Source of the DNA: Paraphysomonas bandaiensis
Lineage: Eukaryota; Chrysophyceae
Reading direction: 5' to 3'
Assembly (NCBI GenBank): GCA_965644295.1
Contig: CBFFRP010000200.1
Coordinates: 186,001 to 250,000, forward strand
Length of the DNA: 64,000 bases
In this document: piece by piece, positions 9,401 through 20,215 of the stretch
Numbering within the stretch: the first letter of the stretch is position 1
Layout of the letters: every line of letters starts with the position of its first letter
Notes under the pieces: model-generated
The model's database searches: none
What the model saw: the letters and a program-made list of their open reading frames with translations, nothing else
What the model was told of the DNA's origin: nothing
Made by a program: the position numbers and the translations under genes

Positions 9401-11192
9401 CTCGAGCTGGACAATTTAAGTATACTGCTATATCGGCCGAGAAATTTGGACGAACGGAGTCCTCATCCTTTGTCCGAAAACTTACTCTGGTGATCTTCGC
9501 CCTGGCGCATACATCACATAGACACTGTTCTTTGGAAACACGTTTCGAGAGATGTTTTCGTTTCAGTCCAGTCCCAATAATTAGCATTCTTTTGTGGGCT
9601 TCTACCAACGCATGCTTGTTAAAATGACCCGCTCTCCTATGTAACAGCTCCAGTTCATCCTCACCCGTACGGTCACTGAGATTTACTTCTGAATCACTGG
9701 ATGTCGATACGTCTGGAAGCTCCAATAACTGCTGTGTTGGCACAGCAGTCATTCCATTCTTCATAGGTCCCTCCAACACCAGCTCATCCGTATTTCTGTC
9801 ATATATCTGTATACCATACCATACAGTAAATCGATATCCCATATCGTTCAACTTCCGTCCAGAACAAAGACACCGATTTATCTGACTTGATACCTCAATG
9901 TTCTTCCATGCTCCACGGGAACCTACACTCGTGACGCATATCTCTGACCCTTTTTTCGAACCATTAATAACCTTTGATGTGTGCATATGACTATCAAGTA
10001 TATTCACATCATTTATCAAAAACATTGATGACGAACAACAGGTATCAATGTATGTATAGTGAATATCCTCATGCACACTACTGCATATATTCGTCTCATA
10101 CACATTACATGACAAGTGATACTCTTCCTGTTGCTCGATCATATTTGCTTCGTCTTCGTCAGACAAATCCGCTGGCTCTCCACGCCTGATGTTTTCAACT
10201 GTAAGTAGTCTTTTGTCTGGTTTCCTTCCATCTTGAAACCTCACAGCCTTGCTCTTGCTTTGCGAGTACTTCTTTTTCGATGCTGGACAATCGATGGCAA
10301 GATGTTCCTTTGACTTACAATTTCTGCACCCAGTATATTCGGCACTTCCAGGTCGCTGCCCTGTAATCTCTGTATCCTTCTTCATCGGCTTCTTCTTACC
10401 GTTGTTCTTCTTACGATGATCCCTCTCTCTGCGATATCGTTTCTTACTGTCTATCAGGTTCAGCTCCTCCACTCTTTTACGCTTCTTCTCCAACGCTTCC
10501 TTCCCAGCCATAGTATCATCATAGCCTTCTATCTTACGTGATACAGTTACATAATTAACATCATCATCCATCAAGTATAATCCAACTCTCAGTTGAGCAT
10601 ACTCTTCATTGAGCAAGCCTTCTCGTAGTCGACTTGTTTTTGATACCTCCGAGATATCCTGCTGCTGCTCCTGTAGTTCCTTCAGCAGTAGTTCGAACCG
10701 TAGTACGTAGTCCTTCGCCGTCTCCTCCGGACGCATACGGAAAGAACCATATTGAGTTAAGAGGTCACTGATCCTATTTTGCTTCCCTCCAGCAAAACAC
10801 TTCTTCAACTCATCAATCATTACATGTGTTTTGAACCTGTTTACACCACTCCCTTCTGCCTTGAACGCTTTGTGGGTAAGATGGAATTTACGCAGCGCTT
10901 TCGGGGAATGCTGCACCGCATCCCTGCAGTAAGAATAAGCTATGGCGTTCGCCTTCCAATACCTCTTCACAGCCTGTCTGTACGCCTTCTCCTCCATCAA
11001 CGTAAGTGGCTGCTCCCCGAAGTCGCTCTCCTTAGGTGGCAGTTCCACCGCTACCTCGCTTTGTTCCTTCCTCATAAGGAATGTCTCGAAGTCCTCAATC
11101 CATTGTTCAACGTTAGTCTCGTTGAACTGAGGAACTACTCCTCTATCCTCCTTCTCTCCTCCTCGCTCGCTACCATGTTGGGAAATGCTCAT
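6480..11192 (-). CDS. Copia Gag-Pol polyprotein (1570 aa)
   Basis: One open frame encodes all Copia domains. Gag-like region about 1-280; CCHC zinc knuckle CRNCKSKEHLAIDC near 287-300; protease near 380 whose motif reads YIDTC where D-S/T-G is usual; integrase about 500-720 with an HHCC zinc finger and D-D-E residues (FSADIAVYL, YHADGAGE, SPEMNAIEE); reverse transcriptase about 1080-1340 with YVDDIIIAS; RNase H about 1420-1560 with SDSDWAGD and SSMESEYMA. The start codon (11192) lies inside the 5' LTR, so the first five residues are LTR-encoded. With no frameshift between gag and pol, Gag:Pol ratio control must work another way. It looks intact, apart from the odd protease motif. Confidence 0.93.
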   Translation of the reverse strand: MSISQHGSERGGEKEDRGVVPQFNETNVEQWIEDFETFLMRKEQSEVAVELPPKESDFGEQPLTLMEEKAYRQAVKRYWKANAIAYSYCRDAVQHSPKALRKFHLTHKAFKAEGSGVNRFKTHVMIDELKKCFAGGKQNRISDLLTQYGSFRMRPEETAKDYVLRFELLLKELQEQQQDISEVSKTSRLREGLLNEEYAQLRVGLYLMDDDVNYVTVSRKIEGYDDTMAGKEALEKKRKRVEELNLIDSKKRYRRERDHRKKNNGKKKPMKKDTEITGQRPGSAEYTGCRNCKSKEHLAIDCPASKKKYSQSKSKAVRFQDGRKPDKRLLTVENIRRGEPADLSDEDEANMIEQQEEYHLSCNVYETNICSSVHEDIHYTYIDTCCSSSMFLINDVNILDSHMHTSKVINGSKKGSEICVTSVGSRGAWKNIEVSSQINRCLCSGRKLNDMGYRFTVWYGIQIYDRNTDELVLEGPMKNGMTAVPTQQLLELPDVSTSSDSEVNLSDRTGEDELELLHRRAGHFNKHALVEAHKRMLIIGTGLKRKHLSKRVSKEQCLCDVCARAKITRVSFRTKDEDSVRPNFSADIAVYLNCPARGGEIYVLKLTHHASRMFWSEGLVHRTGSSVLQVFKKIFEGDVKRYKLEMHHYHADGAGELICDELRQYLRSQGCYQHTWSSTDSPEMNAIEERKFRTCGEMTLAMLIQSGLPSQFWLDAYMAARYILIRLPTKTAKGYMSPLEFLTGEAPNLKYLRVWGCRAYVLTTKADRRKDWDDKALIGYLIGYSDEKVGYDVYLPATDRVVTSVHVLTDESIPSRSESYFAEIDALRVKEAERPKIVSDYAGLEGTYHIDDEDGLLYKTTRVVERKGVIVAYRSLVTAGRKHIEHRVPIHVEDVVRMTAETPGNTGYIGKGDALSTMPARVLDQGRPGGLQESPDPTCQETAVRLQTSEDYESGVVSGAPPTTHDVRAQDEQGMGSYIPRRPIELDGDGRVRRKRLQRRLANASVLGEINMVEVPDAHNIDLNHAETEDIKIPNSYAEAERSPQYQQWRKARMVEKTSLLKRRVLKIVKIPSGVKLVRAKYVHTVKRDILGNIVKYKARLVALGNLQEKKEEEPSTFAPVVKGITIRLVLAIAFMLQMHVHQLDVSSAFCYADLEDDVYMAPPPDEELLAGWCFQLIKALYGLRSSPRQWNKHIDKFIKSLHFTPCILDTCLYMRWSNGKLHLLLIYVDDIIIASADLTYLESVKRRFCETFEMHDLGVCKRFLNIRITRGENWYMLDQSEYAKNIIKKFSSVMGKSSKNKEAPLPTNVQDLLAEERELTEEQKQWVDSFPYRQIIGAVLYLAMHTRPDLAYAVGLLSRFSSCPTYASCKLAIHLLKYLRGTIDEGIRFSGSEFDLHVFSDSDWAGDRLTRRSTTGYIVFLCAGALAWQSKLQTTVATSSMESEYMAEYAAMQELVWLRGVFKELGLLVAKPTPFFMDSKSAKDLSENPVYHKRSKHIDIKYHWVREHVNGKFPTAKLIHVSTDDMAADIFTKALSTKLFSRHEKTITGVKRSVSTRVEEQQKKRPRRG

Positions 11193-11468
11193 TTTACTTA
11201 GATCAAAGAGAGATTAAGTTGTTAGACTAGATAGATTTATTAATATCGTTTACACGAATTGTGTTAAACAACACAAGCTCGTTTTGTGCCATGCATAAAT
11301 CACTACTTCTGTAGACCTTTCGCTACTAAACATATCTTGAAAGAGCAAACTATTTCAGTTTTCTCAATATCATAACAGCATCTACACATCACCATACTTC
11401 ACTGTATTCTCGTACATTGTCTTCAAGTACCACATTGAATATACTAGGATACAGTCCATATTCTAATA
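11176..11468 (-). repeat. 5' LTR of the Copia element
   Basis: Right copy of the LTR, apparently identical to 6014-6306. It should carry the promoter, and its inner end contains the ATG used by the gag-pol frame. Confidence 0.92.
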
Positions 11469-11834
11469 TATACTGTTGATACTGTTGTATGAAGTATAAG
11501 CCATCTAGCCATCAATTAACGAATGCAAATATATATTACACTTTACTTTGACTAGAGGTGTTTACAAAACTACTTGAGCTTTTCACTTTTCTTCGTTTCG
11601 AGCCACAATATACTCTAACCGACAAACTTTTGCAACAACTCATATATGAACACAAAAAGGAGGAAGCTGTGTCATACTAGTTCAACGATGAGAAATATAT
11701 AGTTAATTAGCTAACAAAATAAAATACATACACCATCTATGTACTACAAGTCATTCGGAATATCGACGCAATTCGTTTGATGATAGCAAGACAATTGCCA
11801 ATCTACATGATGTCAATTAGTAGTTTCACCGCAA
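11469..11834. other. Intergenic, no gene seen
   Basis: AT-rich sequence between the Copia target site and the 3' end of the TBCC gene. Only the first few bases continue the relic that the element interrupted. Confidence 0.5.
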
Positions 11835-14800
11835 TCATAAGTAACTGTCGCAGTTGTTTTCGGGGAGGTCAAGATCCTTTGTCCACCGCCTAGAATGGTC
11901 CGGTCTCGAAGCAGACGGAATTTTCCTCGGCTTCTTTTCACCCTATCAAGATATAATTATGCTATTTGCTTATACAAATATTATTAAACTTACTCGTGAG
12001 TAGTACTTATTACAATTGTGAAGGCGAATCCACTTTTTATAAGCTTTCTTTGAATCAGCAAGGCGTTTTGCTGCTGCCGAACTATTCTTCTCTTGTTCTT
12101 TTGTCTGATCACAACATATAAATTAAAATATGGTATCAAAACTAACAAAGCACTTTACCTTCAATTCGACCTTCTGCTTCTCAGTCTCTTGCTTCCGTTC
12201 TATCCATTCCTTATACTGTTTTGCTTGCTTCTCTCTGTAAGATGCATCAAAATCCAAAGCGTTTCGAATCGCTTGTTCTCCATCAGAACAAAATAATTCT
12301 GATCCTAATTCTCTCACTAATATAGTGTAAAACTCTTCATTAAAGAAAGAATCGAATAATTGCTTCGTGATGAGAGGGTACTCGTTTTCATCTCGTGTGG
12401 CACGGTTATCGTTCATTACCCTTCTCTTCAAAGCGATGGCCTTACATCTCAACTCGTGGTGAATACGAGGATCAGAAGCCTGGATTGCTTTGTCCACTGC
12501 ACTTTCTGTGAGATTCAATGGGGCCAACCACGAACTTTTGCATTTTCTTGCCGAAAATGCTTTATTACGCTCTGCGAGGTCTGCTCTGATCTTCGCCAGT
12601 TGAGTGGTTTCCTGCTGAATACTTCTCTCTAACCATTCACCAAACTTTCTGCAATTAGAATAGTTCTCCTTTCTGTTGGAGTCATCATATCTTTTAAATA
12701 TATCCTTCGTCACTTCAGCATTCGTTTTTTCAGCCCGACGAAGCTGCTCTTCTTTCTCTATCAGCAACCGCTTCTTTATTGCACGCCTAGCCTTTCTTTC
12801 CTCCTCCATCTTAGCCGACTTCCCTCGTGCTTTTTTGATGACATCTTCATTATCTTTCAACCATCTCTTATACTCAACATTTAACATATGTGTAAAGTCT
12901 CGTCTCCCAGATACGTCCAACACCCATGCATCTACTCTGTTCTTGATCTCCTGGTCCATGACTTCGGGTGGAACAATATCAAACTTCTTAACCATGGCAT
13001 CTATATCACTTTCGGACAATGAATGTTCTAAGCCTGCAAGGGCTTTTCGGAACTCAATCGCTACAGTGTTTTCCGTGCGCTTTTTAAATGCGTTGTCTTT
13101 TATTTTCGTATCTAGCCACGTAACCCAATTGCAGGCACCTTGGCCAACACGGAGATGAACAAGGTACTTCCGTAACCAGTCTGCATGAATTCTGTGTTTA
13201 AATATGACGGAGGAGGACACCAATGCAGTATTTAGCGATTTCATTTCCCTGCTATCAGCAACTGACACCCGCAAACTTGTGCCATCGCACCCTACTTTCT
13301 CTGCAAAATTCTTGACCAGAGTGACCAGGAGGTGCAACTGCGGAGCTGACAGATGAAGTCTGGCCGCACAAAATGCTTCTTGTACCTCGCTAATAGATAT
13401 CCACTCTCGTGGTGACGATACAACAACCTTGCCCCGAGCTGGATTCATGGTATAAGGTTCAATATAACCAAGGTATACCTAAAAAGAAATTAATAAGGAA
13501 ATTATATACCATCATAAGAAATACCTGTATTGTGTGATACAGGTCTGTCTGTCGCACAGTTTGTGTTATAAGATCCTCTAATACAAAGTGTGGTGAGTAG
13601 TCACCCTCATGGGACCCCACATAGAACTTTTGAATACTACTTGTGGCGCTTGTAGATACTCTCTTTCGTCTTGCTGGAGGTTCGCTGGTACTCCGGCTTT
13701 TGCGCCCAGTCCTTCTAACGACTGGCTCTGGACCAGGTGACTGCTTTACAGCAGGTGGGGGGGCTTCTTCAGAGACTTCTTCCTCGGGTATGACTAAAGG
13801 AGGGGGCGGGGTATCCTCAGGCGAGGCTGGCGTATTATCAATCTGAGGCTTTTCTTCTTCCTCATCTTCTCCTTGTTGCATATACCGCTCCACAGCCTCC
13901 TCACACATACACAGAAAGGATCTCACATCTAGCATTGGTACACCTTCTTCATTGAAGCCAGCCCCACAGACTGCCAAAATAGTTGCTAAAGATGAAGATG
14001 AAGTGGCGAGATCAATCTCTCGTTTTGTCTCCCAGTCTTCCTGAATTCCAACCGCCAGACCTAAACTAATGAAACGACTATTGAAGTCAGGTACAGGTAT
14101 TATGTGAAAGTCGGGGGACTCGGAAAGCCATATTGCAACATCAATGCCTTTTGCTCTTGCTGAAGCAACCAACAATGCAGTTTCGATTCCCAAAGTGTCG
14201 ATCTTTGTGTCGTTAACTGTCTCAATTGGCACGGTCGGTTCTTCAGGGGAAGGTTGACTCGAAACTTCAGTTAGTGGGGCCTTACCACTATCATTTTTCA
14301 TTTGCTGGAGACTGAATGATTCACCCACCTGACCGCGTGATACCACGGCTGCAGTAGTATCCGCTTCAGTTAAAGGGATGGCACGGTCACACTCGCCAGC
14401 GGGAAACCAAGGCTTGTCATTCTCTTCTTCAGTAATCAGGCTCCAGTTCTTCTCGTCAGTATCATCGGCATTGTGGTCATATACGGTATACCATAAGTTA
14501 CTCAATGGAAGCAAGGCACACTCACGAAGATGTTGCATTTGCTCAGGATAACCTCCATTGAAACATCCAAATCTTAGTGCAGTTGATAGTTCAATGTGCA
14601 CTTCAGCCATAGAATAGACATAGAAATCACAGCCTGTACATTCACGAATACGAAGCTGTCGGCTGCATGCATACAGCGTACTCTTCTCACAGTTCCGCAT
14701 AAAAATTGTGCTGGTCGATGCGCCAATAAATATCCGGCAGTTTTTAACATTATCAATTTGAACTTGCTCACAGGCATCCATTACAACAAGCTCACAGTCC

Positions 14801-14964
14801 TCGCAATTAATGATATCGAACATCTGACCATTTATGCTTCCTGGTGGCTTTATATGAGGCCCTTTCTCTTTTATATCATGGAAAGAGTAATATGTCGCCA
14901 TCATATAATCGCGCCATTCCTTTCTGGTCTCGAATTCTATTCCATCCTGTACTTTAAACACCAT
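11835..14964 (-). CDS. RP2-like TBCC-domain protein with long coiled-coil C-terminus (992 aa)
   Basis: Four exons: 14964-13525, 13478-12159, 12104-11994 and 11942-11835, with introns of 46, 54 and 51 bp. All junctions keep frame, so the two large ORFs here are one gene. The TBCC beta-helix domain (about 38-185) closely follows the RP2/cofactor C pattern, including the QLRIREC motif whose Arg acts as the GAP arginine finger for ARL-type or tubulin GTPases. An RP2-like FNGGYPE...NLWYTVYDH segment follows. Then come an acidic Ser/Pro-rich linker with poly-Pro (about 370-430) and about 500 residues dominated by charged coiled coil. RP2 proteins work at the ciliary base; a ciliary role here is inference. 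RP2's NDK-like domain is absent. Confidence 0.88.
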
Positions 14965-15431
14965 GATGAGGAGGTTTGTATGATATGGTTGGTAAGATAT
15001 TGTATGAGGTGACTGCAGACAGGCGCCTTTATACCCTCTACAGATACTCTTATCGTGAAGTATGAAGGAAGTATGAAGTACACGTTAATAATATCGAAGA
15101 AACGAAGTGAAAGTCAAGATGATGCAGAGAAGTTTATTACTGTTCTGTTGGTGTTTTTTTGATATGTATATATCAACGGTCGATCTCGTTTAAAAACTAT
15201 CCATACAATACAATACCGGAATACGCTGACCAAATACAGGTACAGTATCCATATGCAGTGTAAGACTTCATACAATAGATATGTACGGAATGGGCCAATC
15301 AGCATCCAGATAAAGCTGTACACATACTCATACATATACCTCGACACGATCATGTCTACTAGATGTGCGTGCAGCATATGCACATACATCTCTACCAAGA
15401 ACACAGTTTGTCATTCAATTTAAAGAGAGCT
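14965..15431. promoter_or_regulatory. Divergent upstream region between TBCC and FAD oxidoreductase genes
   Basis: 467 bp with no gene, rich in CATACA, GTACA and TATGCA words (especially 15220-15395). Its role as a shared promoter is inferred from the head-to-head layout. Confidence 0.45.
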
Positions 15432-17250
15432 ATGGTGTTTTCATTTTTTCGCTCATTATCCATCAAAAGTGCTCCGCTTGTCTTATCAGCTTCACTCCTA
15501 TACCCCTCTAGAGAGCACAGCTACAGTGCTGAAGAGAGCTCTCCTGTGCGCCCTCATCAAGTATATGACATCGCTGTTATCGGGGGAGGTGTTGTCGGTT
15601 TAGCTGTCGCACGGGCATGTTCTGTTCAATGTGGGGCTAAAGTAGTAGTATTGGAGCGCGAAGATGCCGTCGGAGCTGGTGTGTCTGCGCGCAATAGTGG
15701 GCTTGGATGTACTGGTTATGATGCCCCTGTCGGGAGCTTGGAACGTCAGTTATTGCGTCGAAGCATTCAACTTCATCCTAATTTGTATCGATCCTTTGGT
15801 CTAAGCTCAGAGCACGTTCGGAAATGTGGTTCTGTAATAGTTGCTTGGACACCAGCTGAACGAGACATGCTTCCGATGATACTGGAAGAAAATAGATTGG
15901 CAGGAGACATGGATGCAGTACTGCTTTCACAAGAAGAGCTTAGACGGCTAGAGCCTTCTCTTTCTCATGACGCTTTAGGAGCCGTATATTGTCCCTATGA
16001 GGCAGTTGTGGAGCCATGGCTGGTCCCTGTTGGTTATGCAGAGAGTGCTCGTCTCAGTGGAGTAGAATTCCGTACAAGTACAGAGGTCGTATCTGCACGA
16101 CGGGTTGAAGGTCTGTGGTGTCTAGACCTAGTTTCTAGTGGTGTCGAATCTTTGGATAAGCTAGCGGTGCCGAATACTGTAGCCCAGAAGACTTGTGAGG
16201 TACTTCAGAGTTTCATTATTGATAACTGTTACATTTGTACTAGGTTGAATGCGAACAGGCCGGCGAGGTGCGCGCGAACGTTGTAATAAATTGTGCAGGC
16301 TTATTTGGTGATGCGGTCGAGAGTATGCTGAGTGCTGCGGCTTCCGGTGAATCGAATTCCCAGAGTGAAGGTCGGTAATTGACTGTTTACGATATTTTGA
16401 TCAATACAACGTAGGTTTTGTGCCGAAATTCACTGTTACCCCTCGCAAGGGGCAGTTTGTGATATTTCGGGGACCAAAGGAGGGATTTCCAGCGCCAGGG
16501 GTTATTATAGAACCTGTGGCAACGGAGTATACCAAGGGAGTAATTATCTGGACAACACTTTATGGAAACATCGTGGTTGGTCCAACAGCAGAGGACGTCG
16601 AGCATAAGGATGATTTCTGTACAGACAGTGAGACCGTGTGTAGACTCAGAAAATTCGGTGAAAGTAGAGTACCCGGTCTGAAGGACGCAGAGGTTGTGGG
16701 TACGTATTGTGGTCTGCGTCCTGCCACTGAACACAGGGACTATAATATATATTCCTCCACTACCCCACTTGGTGGTAAGTGGATCACCGTTGGGGGGATT
16801 CGCAGTACTGGTACACGTGAAATCGAAGCACTATTCTGAGTTAATTACTTCACAGGTCTTACGGCGTCTAGTGGTATCGGAGAGTATGTTGCTCAGCTGT
16901 ACTGTTCTGATCACGTGATTAGTCGAAACGAGAGCTGCATTCATCGCACGGACAAGGAGGATGGTATTACATCCAGCAAAACGGATGGACTTATTGGCGT
17001 TTCAGAGAGTGCTGAGAGCCCACTGCCTTTACATACTATCAACAGATTTTTGGTGCCTCTGCAGTCGCCTCCACCACGATGTACGGGGAACGACGATTTG
17101 ATGTGCTCTGAGGTGCCATCATTAAAAGACTTGGCGGCAGACTATGCAAGCAATAGTAGATATGTTAAGATTTATGGTCGTCTACATCGAGTAACACATC
17201 CTATTAGTTATGTGGGTATGAAGACTCTCCATTACTCACCAGAAAAATAG
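15432..17250 (+). CDS. FAD-dependent oxidoreductase, DAO/GlpA-L2HGDH-like (561 aa)
   Basis: Exons 15432-16199, 16244-16370, 16415-16810 and 16856-17250, with introns of 44, 44 and 45 bp. The Rossmann motif VIGGGVVGLAVAR (about 50-62) binds FAD. Later DAO-family landmarks are NVVINCAGLFGD, the KGQF strand, GPTAED, YCGLRPAT and WITVGGIRSTGLTASSGIGEYV. This order fits the branch containing GlpA-like and L-2-hydroxyglutarate dehydrogenase-like enzymes, which oxidise 2-hydroxy acids or glycerol-3-phosphate and pass electrons to quinone. The start at 15432 gives a 40-residue Ser/Arg-rich leader that could be a mitochondrial transit peptide. A C-terminal extension of about 110 residues lacks similarity I recognise. 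The substrate is not decided by sequence. Confidence 0.88.
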
Positions 17251-17458
17251 ATAGTAAGTTATAGAAGTGCATGTTTAATCAAACACCCGATGGTGTATGT
17301 AAGCTGTTAGTGACGTAAACTACAATTTGACCTGCCTTAACTTTATGAAGCCTCAAATTCGTCTTAATACAGCATTTTAATTACACTAATAGTTTATTCG
17401 TTTATTCACCACACATCAGAGAAAAATGGGTATCTTCTAGTGTCTACTGCGCTATACA

Positions 17459-18867
17459 TTATGCATGCGATACACAATCGTAAATTAAACTAACACTCTG
17501 TTCAACAGAAAATGAACTAGGAATGCATATTTCACACTCAACGGGAGTCCCCTCAGATGAAGCAGCCCACCCTTTTAGAGTATCTTCTTCAGAAACACAC
17601 GTTATAGCTTGAAGCGATTGTCTGTCCTTCGTCTCATTTAGCAAAATATCTACATAAAACAAATGTACACGATCGGCAGACTGCAATCCAATTAGACCAT
17701 TAATCATATCACCATACTGCTGTGAATTGAAGCTTCCCCCCATGATAACAGTCGATCCAGCGTCGAGAGCAGTACGAGCACAGGCTCGAATGATCTCTGC
17801 TGCGAGGGTGTCGGCATTACTATTTTCGTGCAAGACGGTGCTGACAAAGTATTCTTGCTCCAAATATGCGACATTGAATCCTTTCCGCACAAGCAACTCC
17901 TGAAGTGACCTACATATTCCGAACATCCCAACAGCTCCGGGACCTCGCACAATAACCAAACGGGGTGCGTGTCCACAGGTAGGTGGATGAGTCGGACAAT
18001 TAAGTGATTCAGCCAGTGATCTGCATGAGCTGCTATAGTCCATCATATCAAAGAATTCGAAGATCGGCGACAATATGTCTGGCGAGCGGGAATGGGACGG
18101 ATAAGCGAGACAGTGCAGCCAGGCGGGATACCCTGATAACACGGGAACAAATCCAGCCTTCTCCGCTTCAGTACTGTGAGAGAGTCGAATAGAGAGGCAT
18201 AAGTCTAATGCAGAAAGTAATGCGCTTTGATCGAATGAGCGTATGAATTCTAGAAGATCTTCCTGCAATGCATTTATATTATACTGTGATCAGACTGTCG
18301 AAAAGTCACAAACCTCAGTAGTGCTTTCAAAACATAGTGATACCCATTTTCTATCTCCACCGCATATGTTGGCATCGCAATCTAGCTCAATCGTTGTAGT
18401 CTCTCGTTTTCTTCCTTTTGATATTACTCTACTTCGAAATTTGATGACGTTCACAACACGGTCTTCGGAAAGCAGTTGTTTGCAGTCATCCATACCCCGC
18501 GATGACAGCATGTTTCCAATATCAGACTTATAGGCATCGAACCCAGATTTTCCAAACTTTTCTTTTGTCCATTCCTCGGCGCCAGGGAGGATAAGAGATG
18601 TCCGATCACGGACTTTAACCTCCAGTCTCTTACCGGCCTGAAGACAGTCAGAGCGACATCGTTTTATCGATAGACAATACCACATACTCGTTCTTTTATC
18701 CCTACTCTATCGCAGGTGCTAAGTATATATGTATCAGTTCTTGTCTCGCCCCATTGCCTATCAGAGGGACGGAGACGCTCTATGGCAGCATTGTACTGAG
18801 ACTCCTCCTCCACGCACACCCATCTATCAGACTTCTGCAAGACAGGTAAGAATACACGCCACTCCAT
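17459..18867 (-). CDS. CYTH-like plus P-loop-like two-domain protein (435 aa), function unknown
   Basis: Exons 18867-18688, 18637-18314 and 18262-17459, with introns of 50 and 51 bp, in frame throughout. The first half begins EWRVFLP and contains TDTYILS, GIKER and LEVKVRDR, resembling the strands and E-x-K motif of CYTH (triphosphate tunnel) proteins. The second half has RLVIVRGPGAVGMFGICRSL, placed like a Walker A loop after a hydrophobic strand, but Met replaces the essential Lys. It also has GGSFN and LFYVDILLNETKDRQ, typical of small P-loop kinases. An upstream in-frame ATG at 18993 would add 42 residues; I chose 18867 because the conserved-looking EWRVF begins there. It is convergent with the oxidoreductase (208 bp apart). 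Both domain calls are tentative. Confidence 0.7.
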
Positions 18868-19256
18868 GAATTCTACTACTCTACAGATAATCCCTGTATG
18901 GAGTACACCGCCACTGAGCTGACACTGATGAGTGATATGCACAGCACACAGCAGTATGGTACTCTGCTCTAGTGTTGCAATAAGATCAAACATTAATACA
19001 CGGAATACATTGAAATACAGGACATTACTGTGAAGATATCAGAGTGGTGGTGTATACGGTATACGGTGGAGGTAGTTCCTGTATTTCATGTAGTGTGTAT
19101 GTGTATATGTATATGTATGATATGAGACAACAGGCACATACTGCTGTATCTACATACTGCACATACATGTACAGCTAGAGTATATGTATGTATGTATGTA
19201 TACACAGGCAGGGGGTCATATGCAGTGTGTCTTAAGAGCACTAATAGAACGATACA
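18868..19256. promoter_or_regulatory. Divergent upstream region with TGTATG-rich tract
   Basis: Between the start codons of the CYTH-like and thioesterase genes. Bases 19040-19205 are dense in GTATAC, TGTATG and CATACATG words, ending in a short (GTAT)n run at about 19185-19202. The promoter role is inferred. Confidence 0.45.
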
Positions 19257-19787
19257 ATGTCAAAACCTAAAACTCTACGAGATTTTCTATCCCTGTATCC
19301 TGTGATATCTCGAATATCAGTGAAGTGGGGTGACATGGATGCCTACAGGCACCTCAACAACACGGTCTTCTTCAGGTATCAAGAGGTCGCAAGACTCAGA
19401 TTTTTCAGAGAATTTTTAAAGGAAATCGATACATCTGTCTTCGATGTAAAGAAATTTGATGAGGGGACTGGATTAGGTCCCATATTATCAACTACTTCTT
19501 GTACGTTTCGGTTACCGATAACTTATCCTGATAAATTGCTAGTTAGCTCTGTGATATTACCTGGCGATATGTCACACGATAGATACAAGCTCACCCACAC
19601 CATGTGGAGTATGAAGCACGACAGCCTTGCGGCGGTTGGACACGGTGTAGTTGTGAGCTATAACTTTGAGACTGGAAAAGTGGAACCTATTCCGGAAGCA
19701 ATGCGAACAGCCATTGAGAAAGTATCGCAACGCAATTCGTTGCATTTACTTGAACAACTTGAAAATTTACAATGTTTGGATGACTGA
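19257..19787 (+). CDS. Hotdog-fold acyl-CoA thioesterase, 4HBT family (176 aa)
   Basis: Intronless gene. The signature WGDMDAYRHLNNTVFFRYQEVAR (about 24-46) matches the 4HBT thioesterase motif, with the catalytic Asp in WGDMD and the HxNN turn. The rest has the length and strand pattern of one hotdog domain (VKWGD, TSCTFRLPI, HTMWSM, GHGVVVSYN), so it should work as a dimer or tetramer hydrolysing acyl-CoA. No targeting peptide is visible, suggesting cytosol. Acyl-chain preference cannot be read. Confidence 0.88.
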   Translation: MSKPKTLRDFLSLYPVISRISVKWGDMDAYRHLNNTVFFRYQEVARLRFFREFLKEIDTSVFDVKKFDEGTGLGPILSTTSCTFRLPITYPDKLLVSSVILPGDMSHDRYKLTHTMWSMKHDSLAAVGHGVVVSYNFETGKVEPIPEAMRTAIEKVSQRNSLHLLEQLENLQCLDD

Positions 19788-20207
19788 ATATATTTATCAG
19801 TTGTAAGATTTTAGTACTAGTTCGCAGTAGTTGTAAAGATATCTCTGTGGAGTGGTATATTTGTATATGATTTCCATGGAATACGTTTGTACTGGTGATA
19901 TAAGTTATTTATAGTATTCACCCGATTTAGAAACATTGGCAGAATCTGCTCTAAATTATATCTTTTTGCGTTTGAAGTCTTACTACTTGCATTTTAGTAT
20001 TAATAACTTCGATGACAAAAGCAACATACGAATCTAGTTATCACAACACTTTCTTCACGGTGTAAACGTAATGATGGTCTCTTGTACACGAGAACAGCAT
20101 TTTGTAGGCACCCCAAAGGCAGGATCGCTGTATAGAGTATAGAGTGATTTCTAGAGAATATATGCTCCTTTTGACACATAAAGTTCATCCCAATAAGTTG
20201 GTGAGGA
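19788..20207. other. Intergenic, no gene seen
   Basis: AT-rich 3' flank of the thioesterase gene up to the hAT target site. Nothing recognisable. Confidence 0.5.
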
Positions 20208-20215
20208 ACAATTAC

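Larger units (their letters stand above)
6014..11468 (-). mobile_element. Full-length Ty1/Copia LTR retrotransposon (5455 bp)
   Basis: Two 293-bp LTRs (6014-6306 and 11176-11468) bound one uninterrupted gag-pol frame on the minus strand. The insertion is flanked by the 5-bp direct repeat TATAC (6009-6013 and 11469-11473). I saw no difference between the LTRs by eye, which implies a recent insertion. Next to the right (5') LTR the minus strand reads TGGTAGC, a candidate tRNA primer-binding site matching the ACCA end of an initiator-type tRNA over only about seven bases. Next to the left (3') LTR lies a purine-rich GAGTGGGAG tract. Domain order integrase before reverse transcriptase places it in Copia. 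Confidence 0.95.

Noticed and set aside
12676-13158. Plus-strand 160-aa ORF
   Set aside because: Antisense shadow of the TBCC gene's coiled-coil exon; composition is the reverse complement of charged codons.
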